Counted from the stretch's first letter, positions 45,301-46,350 are shown. The stretch is DNA of 64,000 bases from Branchiostoma floridae (GCF_000003815.2 NC_049983.1:29298864-29362863); one strand, 5' to 3'. Numbers and translations are program-made. Notes: generated by a model not told the origin, from the letters alone.

Positions 45301-46350
45301 TTTAAGTTTAAGTAACACCCTGGGTTTGAAAAGCTTTATCATATTATCTCTATAATTAGTTATTACAGCCCAGGAAAGAATAAGAAATGGCCACAGCAAG
45401 TTTCAGTGTCATCAAACCCAGATCTGAAAATGCACTCTTCCTGGCAAATAAATCAGCAGAAATGGCTGTCATGAAACATGATAGAAGCTCACTTGCATGG
45501 TACAGTACACAAAATGATGTGATTAGAGTCTATGGGCAGCGTGCACGACTTTGTACATGATGCTCTTGCTGGGTTATTTAGAGAGCAGTTATACCTGATA
45601 CACGTACTTGTGCTTACAGTGTACTGTAAGTCGTACAGTGCACCTCATATGTTTGTTTCTTTGTTTATTGTTTACCCTGCCGGGCTGTCCAGAGAGCAGT
45701 TCATTCTCCTCATGTCTGATACATGTACACATTTGTTTGTTTGTTTGTTTGTTGTTTACCTGATGCTCCTGCTGGGCTGCCCTGTCAGTAGTTCGTTTTC
45801 CTCGATGTCTGATACACGTACATGTTTGTTTGTTTGTTTGTTTGTTTATTGTTTACCTGATGGTCCTGCTGGGCTGCCCTGTCAGCAGCTCGTTCTCTAT
45901 GTCTGATACACATACATGTTTGTTTGTTTGTTTGTTTGTTGTTTACCTGATGGTCCTGCTGGGCTGCCCTGTCAGCAGCTCGTTCTCGATGTCTGATACA
46001 CGAACATGTTTGTTTGTTTGTTTGTTTGTTTGTTGTTTACCTGATGCTCCTGCTGGGCTGCCCTGTCAGCAGCTCGTTTTCCTCGATGTCTGATACGTTT
46101 GTTTGTTTGTTTGTTTATTGTTTACCTGATGCTCCTGCTGGGCTGCCCTGTCAGCAGCTCGTTTTCCTCGATGTCTGATACGTTTGTTTGTTTGTTTGTT
46201 TATTGTTTACCTGATGCTCCTGCTGGGCTGCCCTGACAGCAGCTCGTTCTCCTCGATGTCGGCCTTCAGGTCCTCCAGCTCCTGCTGAAGCTCCGCCTCC
46301 AGCTCGCGGATCTTCCCGCTCCCGGAAACCGCGTATGAGAAATCCGCCAT
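411..46350 (-). CDS. CCDC162: CCDC162-like large coiled-coil protein, 48 coding exons, 3' end off the window
   Basis: Joining 48 minus-strand exons, all with GT donors and AG acceptors and matching phases, gives one open frame of 6111 nt (2037 codons) from ATG 46350. No stop is reached before the left edge. The N-terminus (residues 1-240) has the order I associate with the DUF4549 region of vertebrate CCDC162/C6orf183: IRELEAELQQEL, PLLVQADVLQEEME, LPLLLHQ, HMLRWKRFCRHTNVME, QIYLRWFTCHLHSL, VLQWLP. Later landmarks are GAYLSFLYLRHLRLRDLKR (about 560-578) and CLSVLNYFCSVERTLTI (about 580). The end (about 1864-2037) is heptad-rich and predicted coiled coil. No enzyme motif is seen. Function is unknown, and a structural or cilium-related role would be a guess. 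Almost every exon is flanked by a tandem array copying its own splice site. The family call is from memory; the gene model itself is well supported by frame continuity. Confidence 0.82.
740..1508 (-). repeat. Donor-site array of exon 47
   Basis: Six copies of the exon 47 end and its donor. Four copies reach about 90 nt into the exon; two are shorter. Spacers are CCCTAACCC/CCCTGACCC-like, resembling degenerate telomere repeat. Open minus-strand frames here are an effect of the copies. Confidence 0.85.
1509..1657 (-). CDS. CCDC162: CCDC162-like coding exon 47 (coiled coil)
   Basis: Residues 1950-1999: DEIRARNMRRAAELRALQHE, NSQLSRVLAKSKAMVMWKGT, KVKGDFHKS. Acceptor TGTTGCAG, donor AGTCG then GTGAGT, phase 0. 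Six donor-end copies fill 740-1508. Confidence 0.86.
2070..2165 (-). repeat. Donor-site copies of exon 46, at a gap edge
   Basis: Two copies of the CAGGTACTG donor end with poly-C spacers, separated from exon 46 by the first gap. The array probably continues through the gap. Confidence 0.65.
2200..2713. other. Assembly gap (514 N)
   Basis: Run of N. Sequence on both sides belongs to the exon 46 donor array, so a collapsed tandem repeat is the likely cause. Open frames across it are artefacts. Confidence 0.98.
2732..2832 (-). CDS. CCDC162: CCDC162-like coding exon 46
   Basis: Residues 1916-1950: LNLHDIVCEKVAETRVEADD, then AISKLKQREWGVP. Acceptor CTCCCCAG; donor GCCAG then GTACTG, leaving phase 1 as exon 47 requires. 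The donor lies 19 bp from an assembly gap and has copies on the far side (2070-2165), so the exact 3' end is less certain. Confidence 0.76.
2873..3110 (-). mobile_element. LINE 3' end fragment (same family as 42785-43807)
   Basis: About 230 bp nearly identical to the 3' untranslated tail of the LINE at 42785-43100. On the minus strand it ends in a simple AAAC tract. No coding part remains, so it is a strongly 5'-truncated insertion in intron 45. Confidence 0.75.
3160..3352 (+). mobile_element. tRNA-derived SINE, partly duplicated
   Basis: Shows a box A-like TGGCCTAGTGGGTAGAGTG (3236-3254) and box B-like GAGTTCGATCC (3279-3289), typical of the RNA polymerase III promoter of tRNA-derived SINEs. 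The tail GACAATGCAATGGTGAAAAA occurs twice, 128 bp apart, so two units or a partial duplication are present. No full cloverleaf with a good acceptor stem was found, so it is not called a tRNA gene. Confidence 0.72.
3440..3600 (-). pseudogene. Diverged duplicate of the exon 45 end with its donor unit
   Basis: Minus strand reads like the end of exon 45 (LGEDLCSSHFKLMEKSDNF against VEDLFASQFELMKKFDDF) followed by a GTGTTT donor. 3530-3600 resembles the 40-bp array unit at 6570-7100. It looks like an old displaced copy, or possibly an alternative last part of an exon. A short interruption is likely. Confidence 0.55.
3585..4200. repeat. Minisatellite, unit about 30 bp
   Basis: About 20 units of the type CAGGTAAAATGTCAGGTGTA plus ACATGAGTT, with variants. 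Not clearly exon-derived, though many units carry CAGGTAA, a donor-like string on the plus strand. Confidence 0.85.
4203..5663. mobile_element. Non-autonomous inverted-repeat DNA element, 1.46 kb
   Basis: 4203-4239 and 5627-5663 are near-perfect inverted repeats (begin TAAGGCCTAGGAAAAAAAAT). The inside is AT-rich with no supported gene. Internal CCGACCCTA motifs flank both ends. Superfamily not determined. Confidence 0.68.
5796..6460. mobile_element. Possible inverted-repeat element
   Basis: 5797-5820 (TTCAAACACCTCCGTCAAAA) recurs inverted at about 6438-6462. The outer limits are unclear. Internal open frames show no recognised protein. Confidence 0.42.
6570..7100 (-). repeat. Donor-site array of exon 45
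   Basis: About 13 units of roughly 40 bp, each containing the exon end CTTCAG-like string and GTGAGC donor (plus-strand GCTCACCTGAAG) with a CTTTGCTATGTCTTAAGG spacer. Confidence 0.85.
7101..7257 (-). CDS. CCDC162: CCDC162-like coding exon 45 (coiled coil)
   Basis: Residues 1864-1916: ITALRAKVAEMREMTFTQER, DIREQVKCEYDELVEDLFAS, QFELMKKFDDF. Heptad-rich helix. Acceptor CCCTTGCAG, donor TTCAG then GTGAGC, phase 2. A donor array follows at 6570-7100; a diverged copy of its 3' half lies at 3440-3525. Confidence 0.86.
7532..8060. mobile_element. Foldback / MITE-like element with long inverted arms
   Basis: About 150 bp at 7540-7690 returns as an almost exact inverted copy at 7918-8055. Tips read CACACTTCCCATAAT. 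No coding capacity. Sits in intron 44 next to a second related palindrome. Confidence 0.78.
8055..8812. mobile_element. Second foldback element, interrupted by an assembly gap
   Basis: GACGACTTGCACACTTCCCA at 8061-8080 is inverted at 8785-8810. The right arm (8660-8760) is also the inverted copy of 7775-7875, inside the first element, so 7532-8812 is a composite palindrome. Confidence 0.72.
8086..8654. other. Assembly gap (569 N)
   Basis: Run of N in the middle of a palindromic element. Unresolved hairpin sequence is the likely cause. Confidence 0.98.
8813..8907 (-). repeat. Short donor-site array of exon 44
   Basis: Four or five units of about 20 bp (ACTTACCCAGGATGCACCAG on the plus strand), each repeating the exon 44 end and donor. 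Confidence 0.75.
8908..9007 (-). CDS. CCDC162: CCDC162-like coding exon 44
   Basis: Residues 1831-1864: ELKHCSAGAGEPPSDSLVEV, then QCQLADRYGELIL. Acceptor AACCCCCAG, donor CCTGG then GTAAGT, phase 1. Four or five 20-bp donor-end copies at 8813-8907. Confidence 0.83.
9121..10477 (-). repeat. Exon 43 array of in-frame 30-nt exon copies, unit 51 bp
   Basis: About 23 copies beyond the true exon end. Each unit reads, on the minus strand, YHQLMYQKEQ (30 nt), donor GTAGGG, then a 21-nt spacer ending TTGTACAG. The unit is 17 codons without a stop, so both strands show long open frames. A higher-order period adds a longer exon piece (TTYESYTMFYENLLRQ) at about 9670-9735, 9843-9900 and 10340-10395. 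Confidence 0.9.
10478..10612 (-). CDS. CCDC162: CCDC162-like coding exon 43
   Basis: Residues 1786-1830: DHLRTCLSQLASAVMGRERT, TYESYTMFYENLLRQ, YHQLMYQKEQ. 45 codons, phase 0. Acceptor TTTTCATCAG, donor GAACAG then GTAGGG. The last 30 nt (YHQLMYQKEQ) with donor and an acceptor-like AG form a 51-bp array with 23 more units at 9121-10477. Confidence 0.86.
10755..10885. repeat. Short tandem repeat, unit about 33 bp
   Basis: Four units of CTAATCATGCACACTGGCTG plus CAATACTG in intron 42. The rest of 10620-11270 shows no feature. Confidence 0.75.
11272..11379 (-). CDS. CCDC162: CCDC162-like coding exon 42
   Basis: Residues 1750-1785: AMKESFTIAKPHLVEDFSQA, then LMSECQENGTSITFSK. 36 codons, phase 0. 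Acceptor CCCCTTCAG, donor TCCAAG then GTCAGG. No array. Confidence 0.85.
11650..11799 (-). repeat. Exon 43-type array unit found beside exon 41
   Basis: Three units reading YHQLLYQGEQVGGAAVQ lie directly past the exon 41 donor. They match the exon 43 array unit, not exon 41, and are about 1.2 kb and two introns away from their source. Confidence 0.8.
11800..11937 (-). CDS. CCDC162: CCDC162-like coding exon 41
   Basis: Residues 1704-1749: LLKLLDNLECHMIYEVRRKI, SKEHGLVLNERGREETALPT, DLWKRP. 46 codons, phase 0. Acceptor TCCCTACAG, donor CGGCCG then GTAAGT. Directly past the donor are three copies of the array unit that belongs to exon 43. Confidence 0.86.
11985..12300. mobile_element. Possible pogo/Tigger-like element fragment
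   Basis: ATACAGTGGAAGCCAGGTAA then TTGCACATT, with further GGTAATTGAAC-type strings, resembles the end of a pogo/Tigger family element. No matching opposite terminus was found, so this is weak. Confidence 0.28.
12374..12460 (-). CDS. CCDC162: CCDC162-like coding exon 40
   Basis: Residues 1675-1703: GDDYDGLVSDDEPLVMPKGA, then SEFETRVQQ. 29 codons, acidic. Acceptor TCCCCGCAG, donor CAACAG then GTACTA. Confidence 0.84.
12875..12938 (-). CDS. CCDC162: CCDC162-like coding exon 39
   Basis: Residues 1653-1674: KMYKAEVHYPVLRSLARRLG. Acceptor TTTTCCCCAG, donor GGACAG then GTCAGT, phase 0. Confidence 0.83.
13200..13598 (-). repeat. Donor-site array of exon 38
   Basis: About five or six units of roughly 65 bp copying the exon 38 end (ENPRDYRTFW) and its GTAGGT donor, separated by CCCCTGACCCCTAACC strings. 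Confidence 0.82.
13599..13761 (-). CDS. CCDC162: CCDC162-like coding exon 38
   Basis: Residues 1599-1653: KKPLSRRENPLEAHQLLKDF, LLLWKRLEAFKQEWGERKLA, SSLENPRDYRTF. Acceptor TGTTCCAG, donor TTCTG then GTAGGT, phase 2. Arrays on both sides (13200-13598 donor type, 13790-15165 acceptor type). Confidence 0.86.
13762..15165 (-). repeat. Acceptor-site array of exon 38
   Basis: About 20 units of 55-75 bp. Each has the exon 38 start (AGAAGAAGCCCCTG) preceded by TTCCAG and an intron piece with TGAATCAGGTGTGACATACA (plus strand). Two alternating spacer types, with and without CAACAAGTCAGAG, show block duplication. Confidence 0.87.
15518..15729 (-). CDS. CCDC162: CCDC162-like coding exon 37 (acidic/Ser linker)
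   Basis: Residues 1528-1599: AGANGEILGVSLLMEDILVS, ISMEWVEDSDDEGDPAGRAA, SRPMSSISGYAHSDRSGKSE. Acceptor TGTGCAG, donor GCAGG then GTGAGG, phase 1. About ten acceptor-side copies follow at 15745-16345. Confidence 0.83.
15745..16345 (-). repeat. Acceptor-site array of exon 37
   Basis: About ten units near 58 bp containing TGTGCAG plus the first 25 nt of exon 37 (AGANGEILG). Runs in frame as MCRAGANGEILGVLLAYVGV, so it looks like a protein repeat but is intronic. Confidence 0.87.
16345..16552. repeat. Telomere-like GGTTAGGGTTAGTGTTAGAG array
   Basis: Eight or nine units of 24 bp that contain GGTTAGGGTTAG, directly past the exon 36 donor. A degenerate interstitial telomere-like repeat; it is not exon-derived. 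Confidence 0.82.
16565..16654 (-). CDS. CCDC162: CCDC162-like coding exon 36
   Basis: Residues 1498-1528: YGPFPGMFPQWHQIEHNMQL, then CLAGLTDVD. Acceptor CCCTGCAG, donor GACAG then GTCAGT; phase 2 in and out. A telomere-like GGTTAG array begins directly past the donor. Confidence 0.84.
16862..17799 (-). repeat. Donor-site array of exon 35 (nested short and long units)
   Basis: Four long units of 180-240 bp copy about 100 nt of exon 35 plus the GTACGT-type donor. Between them are 16-32 bp GTGTGTACCTGTACAG repeats. Both strands are open in several frames for that reason. Confidence 0.87.
17800..17951 (-). CDS. CCDC162: CCDC162-like coding exon 35
   Basis: Residues 1448-1498: AVADNMRFGLGKLSSELEPS, LYSMSLPLPQPLQSTDGQAL, ELFPWRSFQH. 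Acceptor CCCAACAG, donor CACAG then GTACGC, phase 2. Its 3' two-thirds with the donor is repeated four more times at 17085-17720. Confidence 0.86.
18316..18424. repeat. CA and CAGA microsatellite
   Basis: CACACA run, then a short CAGA run, then CACACA again, about 20 bp beyond the exon 34 donor. Confidence 0.95.
18454..18632 (-). CDS. CCDC162: CCDC162-like coding exon 34
   Basis: Residues 1388-1447: ADLREIQKQLEHLPTPHDPQ, ADFLQLRRDVMFLEFDAAIR, CIRNTFLTTGNMQAYR. Acceptor GGCTACAG, donor ACAGG then GTAACG. A decayed acceptor copy lies at 18680-18710; a CA-rich microsatellite lies just past the donor. Confidence 0.86.
19232..19382 (-). CDS. CCDC162: CCDC162-like coding exon 33
   Basis: Residues 1338-1388: CLRLTLRIVSNLHDICHYLC, AHSKLGSNTSMAGSEPRGFV, TAEWGGVEGI. 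Acceptor CTCCCCCAG, donor ATCG then GTAAGG, leaves phase 1. Confidence 0.86.
19563..19692 (-). CDS. CCDC162: CCDC162-like coding exon 32
   Basis: Residues 1294-1337: VMKKRPRRILTADGAALVNL, then WFVPHHSEVLVMFKSADDET. Acceptor CTCTGCAG, donor AAGG then GTAGGC, phase 0. Confidence 0.85.
19941..20021 (-). CDS. CCDC162: CCDC162-like coding exon 31
   Basis: Residues 1267-1294: ENYFQIGTANERKTDQDELA, then GLVPDA. Acceptor CTTCTTCAG, donor CCAG then GTCAGA. Two acceptor-end copies at 20077-20110 and 20170-20195. Confidence 0.83.
20635..20925 (-). repeat. Donor-site copies of exon 30
   Basis: Three or four partial copies (EEFPDI plus GTAGGT donor, plus-strand CTTGATATCAGGGAACTCC) mixed with TAGTATAAGCTAACC spacers. 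The spacer repeat extends down to about 20450. Confidence 0.75.
20926..21048 (-). CDS. CCDC162: CCDC162-like coding exon 30
   Basis: Residues 1226-1267: TLLTTFCQRFHQRVLQYSLR, QIIGYINSLVALLEEFPDI. Acceptor ATATGCAG, donor TCAA then GTAGGT. Three or four donor-end copies at 20635-20900 and one acceptor copy at 21075-21095. Confidence 0.86.
21268..21365 (-). CDS. CCDC162: CCDC162-like coding exon 29
   Basis: Residues 1194-1226: APCRDLMLNEFLQKKTAMST, then ILKNPEEVAKLK. Acceptor CATTACAG, donor AAAAG then GTACGT, phase 2. One acceptor copy near 21466-21495. Confidence 0.84.
21662..21845 (-). CDS. CCDC162: CCDC162-like coding exon 28 (Ser/Gly-rich)
   Basis: Residues 1132-1193: SGTKSPTETLSLHSSLTATT, a glycine stretch, then DKEKRSPEAFISLQLEK. 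Acceptor CCCCACAG, donor GAGAAG then GTGGGC. One donor-end copy at 21546-21600; three acceptor-end copies at 21930-22310. Confidence 0.83.
21930..22310 (-). repeat. Acceptor-site copies of exon 28
   Basis: Three copies of the first 60-90 nt of exon 28 with the CCACAG acceptor; the last is truncated. Confidence 0.78.
22526..22671 (-). CDS. CCDC162: CCDC162-like coding exon 27
   Basis: Residues 1084-1132: LLTGTALDNLQVVLLCQVVH, SALLCAVQQANVCWQQKDFS. Acceptor CTGTACAG, donor AGGAG then GTGGGA, phase 2. The upstream intron begins with a 26-bp array of more than 30 units. Confidence 0.85.
22672..23560 (-). repeat. 26-bp array at the exon 27 acceptor
   Basis: More than 30 units of TGTTACAGGTGTCAATCATC plus TTTAAC or TTCAAA. 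Two sequence variants alternate in blocks. The plus strand frame reads a false repeat (VSIIFKCYRCQSS). Confidence 0.9.
24050..24143 (-). CDS. CCDC162: CCDC162-like coding exon 26
   Basis: Residues 1052-1083: YLPGSLPLAIHELDEKHLGM, then FSFRTKEAIVK. Acceptor TGTTTAG, donor GTCAAG then GTCAGT, phase 0. Confidence 0.85.
24262..24365. mobile_element. Short inverted-repeat fragment
   Basis: GGATATGATTTTGGAAACAG at 24268 is inverted at 24340-24361, with a CACTGAAGAGAC string inside. Related text (GGATATGATTTTGAAAACGG) occurs at 633-652. It may belong to the repeat family seen at 48055-48088, but this is uncertain. Confidence 0.42.
24480..24726 (-). repeat. Donor-site copies of exon 25
   Basis: Two near-full copies (KENIDTGPIFITALMEDE plus GTTTGT donor and AAAC tract) and one remnant at 24462-24500. 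Copies are over 90% alike by eye. Confidence 0.85.
24727..24878 (-). CDS. CCDC162: CCDC162-like coding exon 25
   Basis: Residues 1002-1052: LYKQSAFEMGFDEYHTYLRM, VQFEFASRKENIDTGPIFIT, ALMEDESIVDR. Acceptor TTGTTCCAG, donor GACAG then GTTTGT within a GTTT tract, phase 2. Two near-complete copies of the 3' half with donor lie at 24504-24575 and 24616-24690. Confidence 0.87.
24900..25600. repeat. About 62-bp minisatellite in intron 24
   Basis: About eleven units containing AAGTACATGTACAGCACTCA and CTGTTACCCCTAAACTCTAA. No clear exon content. Confidence 0.88.
25865..25924 (-). CDS. CCDC162: CCDC162-like coding exon 24
   Basis: Residues 982-1001, VVTVRHRLLEAAWESSILAT. Exactly 20 codons. Acceptor TTATTTTCCAG, donor CACG then GTACAA. 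Confidence 0.83.
26275..26405. mobile_element. MITE-like hairpin fragment
   Basis: AAGTTCGCGGTG and CACCGTGAAAACCGCGAAC form a hairpin, with TACTGTAAATACCTTTAAG at one side. This resembles short GCGAA-palindrome repeats common in marine invertebrates. Family not known. Confidence 0.42.
26421..26570 (-). CDS. CCDC162: CCDC162-like coding exon 23
   Basis: Residues 932-981: MFSDIFVDNPAFLCEIGNEL, then TAKERRTTMLNVWSKLLE. 50 codons, phase 0. Acceptor GCTCCTCAG, donor CTGGAG then GTAATA. Confidence 0.86.
26735..27578 (-). repeat. Exon 22 array of 12-nt micro-exon units, unit about 38 bp
   Basis: 22 copies past the true exon end. On the minus strand each reads TTTCACCCCAG (acceptor), CTGCAGCAAGAC (LQQD, 12 nt, in frame), GTAAGTCAC (donor). 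Variants change the donor to GTAGGT or GTTAAT and the acceptor to CTCCAG or CCACAG. Confidence 0.92.
27579..27722 (-). CDS. CCDC162: CCDC162-like coding exon 22
   Basis: Residues 884-931: ELMYMNKAAVKTSTQMISLE, ALKEWDKMEPLGAAYSPQLQ, QD. 48 codons, phase 0. Acceptor TCTTGCAG, donor AAGAC then GTAAGT. Followed by 22 more copies of a 38-bp unit that carries an acceptor, a 12-nt exon end (LQQD) and the donor. Confidence 0.86.
27723..27860 (-). repeat. Acceptor-side copies of exon 22
   Basis: Three copies of the exon 22 start (plus-strand AGCTCCTGCAAG) plus GGTCAAACACATGTACATTT intron text. Confidence 0.72.
28019..28109 (-). CDS. CCDC162: CCDC162-like coding exon 21
   Basis: Residues 853-883: PALKHVYMLEFHPSLGVASR, then IPQALNHAFW. 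Acceptor CCTCCCCAG, donor TTCTGG then GTGAGT, phase 0. No exon-derived array seen. Confidence 0.85.
28170..28400 (+). mobile_element. Degenerate tRNA-derived SINE
   Basis: Contains GTCCTGGGTTCAAATCTT (box B-like) and then GGGTAGGACGTTAAATGGAG, a string typical of SINE tails. Box A is decayed. In intron 20. Confidence 0.5.
28482..28591 (-). CDS. CCDC162: CCDC162-like coding exon 20
   Basis: Residues 817-853: IEEQRDYVGKLTEGRDFEFG, then LPPKIIPKQPVAINFS. Acceptor CTGTTACAG, donor GCAA then GTAAGA, phase 2. Its acceptor plus the first codons recur about five times in the upstream intron (28650-29120). Confidence 0.86.
28650..29125 (-). repeat. Acceptor-site copies of exon 20
   Basis: About five decaying copies of the plus-strand CTGTTCCTCTATCTGTAACA with AGCACAAAACATCATTA, that is, the exon start, CTGTTACAG acceptor and adjoining intron. 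Confidence 0.75.
29283..30407 (-). repeat. Exon 19 donor array with AAAC/GTTT tracts, unit about 140 bp
   Basis: Eight further copies of FVKTYRAECVVLRLQAQLVK-coding sequence with SVLDKQ and a GTTTGT donor. Each is followed by a variable GTTT tract. Tracts reach the next copy so both strands show long open frames. Confidence 0.9.
30408..30608 (-). CDS. CCDC162: CCDC162-like coding exon 19
   Basis: Residues 750-816: LLDCYLEAYHHVFDTAEKQE, VVMTTVMHQRPRVDFTLEYF, LRLQAQLVKSVLDKQ. 67 codons, phase 0. Acceptor TTACCCAG; the donor is GTTTGT inside a GTTT tract, which is atypical. Eight further copies of the 3' half with donor follow (29290-30407). Confidence 0.87.
30800..31380 (-). repeat. Short-unit (about 37 bp) part of the exon 18 array
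   Basis: About 15 units of CTCACCTGTCGCTTGTTCTA plus CACACCTGGCAGGTAGA. Each retains only the last few exon bases and the donor. Confidence 0.87.
31381..32085 (-). repeat. Exon 18 array, 117-bp unit open in frame
   Basis: Six copies of YAHVPVDRFAVLLDLWTHEA, MYLENKRQ plus VSLPARCVEQR. Period 117 bp (one copy 123), a multiple of three without stops. The minus-strand frame therefore stays open from exon 18 through all copies, for 342 codons. Confidence 0.92.
32086..32299 (-). CDS. CCDC162: CCDC162-like coding exon 18
   Basis: Residues 678-749: ELEHDLLLTATHFIEKDKDH, AIRRQQAVGVDLGAYAHVPV, DRFAVLLDLWTHEAMYLENK. Acceptor CCCCCAG, donor CGACAG then GTGAGT. The last 84 nt plus donor are repeated six more times downstream in an in-frame 117-bp array. 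Confidence 0.88.
32548..32685 (-). CDS. CCDC162: CCDC162-like coding exon 17
   Basis: Residues 632-678: LNEMEFMEFSDIENHDDFYA, then IHVQDQRGFYVMYDSAVEQL. Acceptor GTATGCAG, donor CTCAG then GTAACT. Six acceptor-side copies with AAAC tracts (32700-33140) and one donor copy (32440-32510). Confidence 0.86.
32686..33145 (-). repeat. Acceptor-site array of exon 17
   Basis: Six units of 70-90 bp: CTGCACACAAAC plus a variable AAAC tract, CATCCTGGGGTCAGTATCAG, and the exon start LNEMEFMEF. Confidence 0.88.
33226..33288 (-). CDS. CCDC162: CCDC162-like coding exon 16
   Basis: Residues 611-632: NQSSAGIGSHHYVHNTPADY. Acceptor CTTTTGCAG, donor TTACAG then GTAAGC; 63 nt, phase 2 in and out. Confidence 0.82.
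33558..33652 (-). CDS. CCDC162: CCDC162-like coding exon 15
   Basis: Residues 580-611: CLSVLNYFCSVERTLTINER and LSLEAGHLKS. Acceptor ATGTTACAG, donor TCCAG then GTAGGG, phase 2. One clean copy of the 3' two-thirds with its donor sits at about 33461-33515. Confidence 0.85.
33900..34567 (-). repeat. Donor-site array of exon 14
   Basis: About nine units of 55-110 bp containing the end of exon 14 (RLRDLKRT) and GTTAGTCACC donor, with a second spacer type (GCGCCCCTGCAGGTAATA) in alternate copies. Confidence 0.87.
34568..34817 (-). CDS. CCDC162: CCDC162-like coding exon 14
   Basis: Residues 496-579: acidic SNKEDDLDLVDIDDKNVDSV, basic patch ARKRQESYDYG, then GAYLSFLYLRHLRLRDLKR. Longest exon (250 nt). 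Acceptor GTTGCAG, donor AACG then GTTAGT, phase 0. A donor array runs from 33900 to the exon. Confidence 0.84.
35503..35654 (-). CDS. CCDC162: CCDC162-like coding exon 13
   Basis: Residues 446-496: KVLESLREHAIAVRDPPPI, IEVSVTSHRSTQATNTQALW, then IYTNPELDRK. Donor GGAA then GTATGT, phase 2. Copies of the 3' half with donor lie at 35308-35385 and, more decayed, near 35165-35215; one 5'-end copy with acceptor-like sequence lies at 35697-35758. Confidence 0.83.
35962..36006 (-). CDS. CCDC162: CCDC162-like coding exon 12
   Basis: Residues 431-445, LLRAQCKFLEVSDVE. A 45-nt in-frame mini-exon. Acceptor TTGTCCCCAG, donor GTGGAG then GTGAGT. Confidence 0.8.
36122..36188 (-). CDS. CCDC162: CCDC162-like coding exon 11
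   Basis: Residues 408-430: PQKEPLQQKMLTKLRQENN. Acceptor TTCCCCCTCAG, donor GACGAG then GTCAGC. Enters phase 2, leaves phase 0. Confidence 0.81.
36546..36628 (-). CDS. CCDC162: CCDC162-like coding exon 10
   Basis: Residues 381-408: AGADAWGADKPSHALHKD, then CPWRPFVRIR. Acceptor ACATATAG, donor ATCAG then GTACTG, leaves phase 2. Two copies of the 5' end with acceptor lie upstream near 36725-36755 and 36840-36870. Confidence 0.82.
37042..37167 (-). CDS. CCDC162: CCDC162-like coding exon 9
   Basis: Residues 339-380: DMNQIVTSADEMELFSHVNR, then KFKTIFHKQEQYKTFP. 42 codons, phase 0 both sides. Acceptor TTATTGCAG, donor GTTGAG then GTGGGA. One of the few exons with no obvious flanking array of its own. 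Confidence 0.83.
37480..38449 (-). repeat. Donor-site array of exon 8
   Basis: About nine copies of the exon 8 end with donor (plus-strand CTTACCATGCTGATGTTGTA), spaced 90-130 bp by GGGTTAGG-rich sequence. Confidence 0.86.
38450..38562 (-). CDS. CCDC162: CCDC162-like coding exon 8
   Basis: Residues 301-338: LASNQTTLGLPLHLMDFEDL, then LEFLLSCYNISM. Acceptor TACCCAAG is weak in pyrimidines; donor CAGCATG then GTAAGT, phase 0. About nine downstream copies of its last 35-45 nt with donor occupy 37480-38412. Confidence 0.8.
38563..38790 (-). repeat. Acceptor-side copies of exon 8 with AAAC tracts
   Basis: Four units of about 55 bp: CCGCCTCCTGGGGCAACCAC plus AGGGGCAAGGTAAACAAAC. They repeat the first bases of exon 8 and its upstream intron. 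Confidence 0.8.
38938..39130 (-). CDS. CCDC162: CCDC162-like coding exon 7 (Pro/Ser-rich linker)
   Basis: Residues 237-301, low-complexity and proline-rich, containing PTPGIHIPTPG. The same 21-bp unit that codes this motif continues as a tandem array into the upstream intron (39150-39500). Donor GCTGCAG then GTGAGA; leaves phase 1. Confidence 0.8.
39131..39505. repeat. 21-bp GC-rich array upstream of exon 7
   Basis: About 16-18 units of GGGGTGGGGACCTGGATCCCT type. The same unit forms the PTPGIHI motif coded inside exon 7, so the array spans coding and intron sequence. Confidence 0.88.
39633..39704 (-). CDS. CCDC162: CCDC162-like coding exon 6
   Basis: Residues 213-236: VLQWLPAMYKSSIAPPPL followed by ESDGDE. 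24 codons, phase 0 on both sides. Acceptor TCCTACAG, donor GACGAG then GTAAGA. Two truncated copies of the exon 5' half with the acceptor lie at 39800-39860 and 40030-40090. Confidence 0.84.
39705..40095 (-). repeat. Exon 6 acceptor copies with a 10-bp GTGTGACCAA array
   Basis: Two copies of the exon 6 5' half with its acceptor, separated by about 20 units of AAGGTGTGACC. Confidence 0.86.
40341..40527 (-). CDS. CCDC162: CCDC162-like coding exon 5
   Basis: Residues 150-212: QIMSEYRDTLERAQRLSVV, LTPDDLQIYLRWF and TCHLHSLRKVCAYVK. Acceptor CCCTGTAG, donor GTCAAG then GTAACC, ends in phase 0. Two partial copies of its 5' end with acceptor lie upstream near 40632-40700 and 40870-40935. Confidence 0.86.
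41026..41150 (-). CDS. CCDC162: CCDC162-like coding exon 4
   Basis: Residues 109-150: FYLDRIQELVQ, then HMHMLRWKRFCRHTNVME. The WKRF/CRH block is the strongest family signature in the N-terminal region. Acceptor TGTTTCAG; the donor is GA then GTATGT, leaving phase 2. About ten acceptor-side copies (41151-41870) follow on the intron side. Confidence 0.85.
41151..41875 (-). repeat. Acceptor-site array of exon 4
   Basis: About ten units of 60-75 bp with the exon 4 start (FYLDRIQELVQ) and TGTTTCAG acceptor, then GGAGACATGTGCACATTATT. Confidence 0.88.
41935..42784. repeat. 18-19 bp minisatellite (CATCTGTTTCTCTCCCGCG), left part
   Basis: More than 40 units. All three plus-strand frames and several minus frames are open, giving false RETDARERNRCAGEKQM-type peptides. 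The array is split by a LINE and resumes at 43808. Confidence 0.92.
42785..43807 (-). mobile_element. 5'-truncated LINE with reverse transcriptase C-terminus
   Basis: The minus frame from about 43800 to 43107 encodes the end of a non-LTR retrotransposon ORF2: IDQRLTWGSHIDKMKNKM, LRSVIQALVLSHMDYGS, LQVVQNRAARLATNK, YRCIKTYNTLPN, then a stop. This pattern is typical of CR1/L2-type RT tails. The 3' UTR (42800-43106) ends in an AAAC tract. The catalytic RT core and endonuclease are missing. Both ends abut the same minisatellite, so it inserted into it. Confidence 0.86.
43808..44140. repeat. 18-19 bp minisatellite, right part
   Basis: About 17 units of the same array as 41935-42784, interrupted by the LINE. 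Confidence 0.9.
44376..44486 (-). CDS. CCDC162: CCDC162-like coding exon 3
   Basis: Residues 72-108, including RPLLVQADVLQEEMEGCL and ESLPLLLHQ, among the most family-like segments. Exactly 37 codons, phase 0 on both sides. Acceptor GTTGCTAG, donor CACCAG then GTAAAC. Two decayed copies of its 3' end with donor lie at 44153-44190 and 44293-44330. Confidence 0.85.
45093..45165 (-). CDS. CCDC162: CCDC162-like coding exon 2
   Basis: Residues 47-71, SSVPWPKSHEHFRRERQL. Acceptor CCCTGCAG, donor CTGCAG then GTAACA; enters in phase 2 and leaves in phase 0. Short donor-end copies lie at 44925-45090 and acceptor copies at 45166-45290. Confidence 0.82.
45560..46210 (-). repeat. Donor-site array of exon 1
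   Basis: Six or seven units of 85-95 bp copying the exon 1 end (ENELLSGQPSRSIR) and GTAAAC donor, each with a TTTG/AAAC tract of varying length. The two copies next to the exon are nearly identical, the outermost is decayed. Confidence 0.88.
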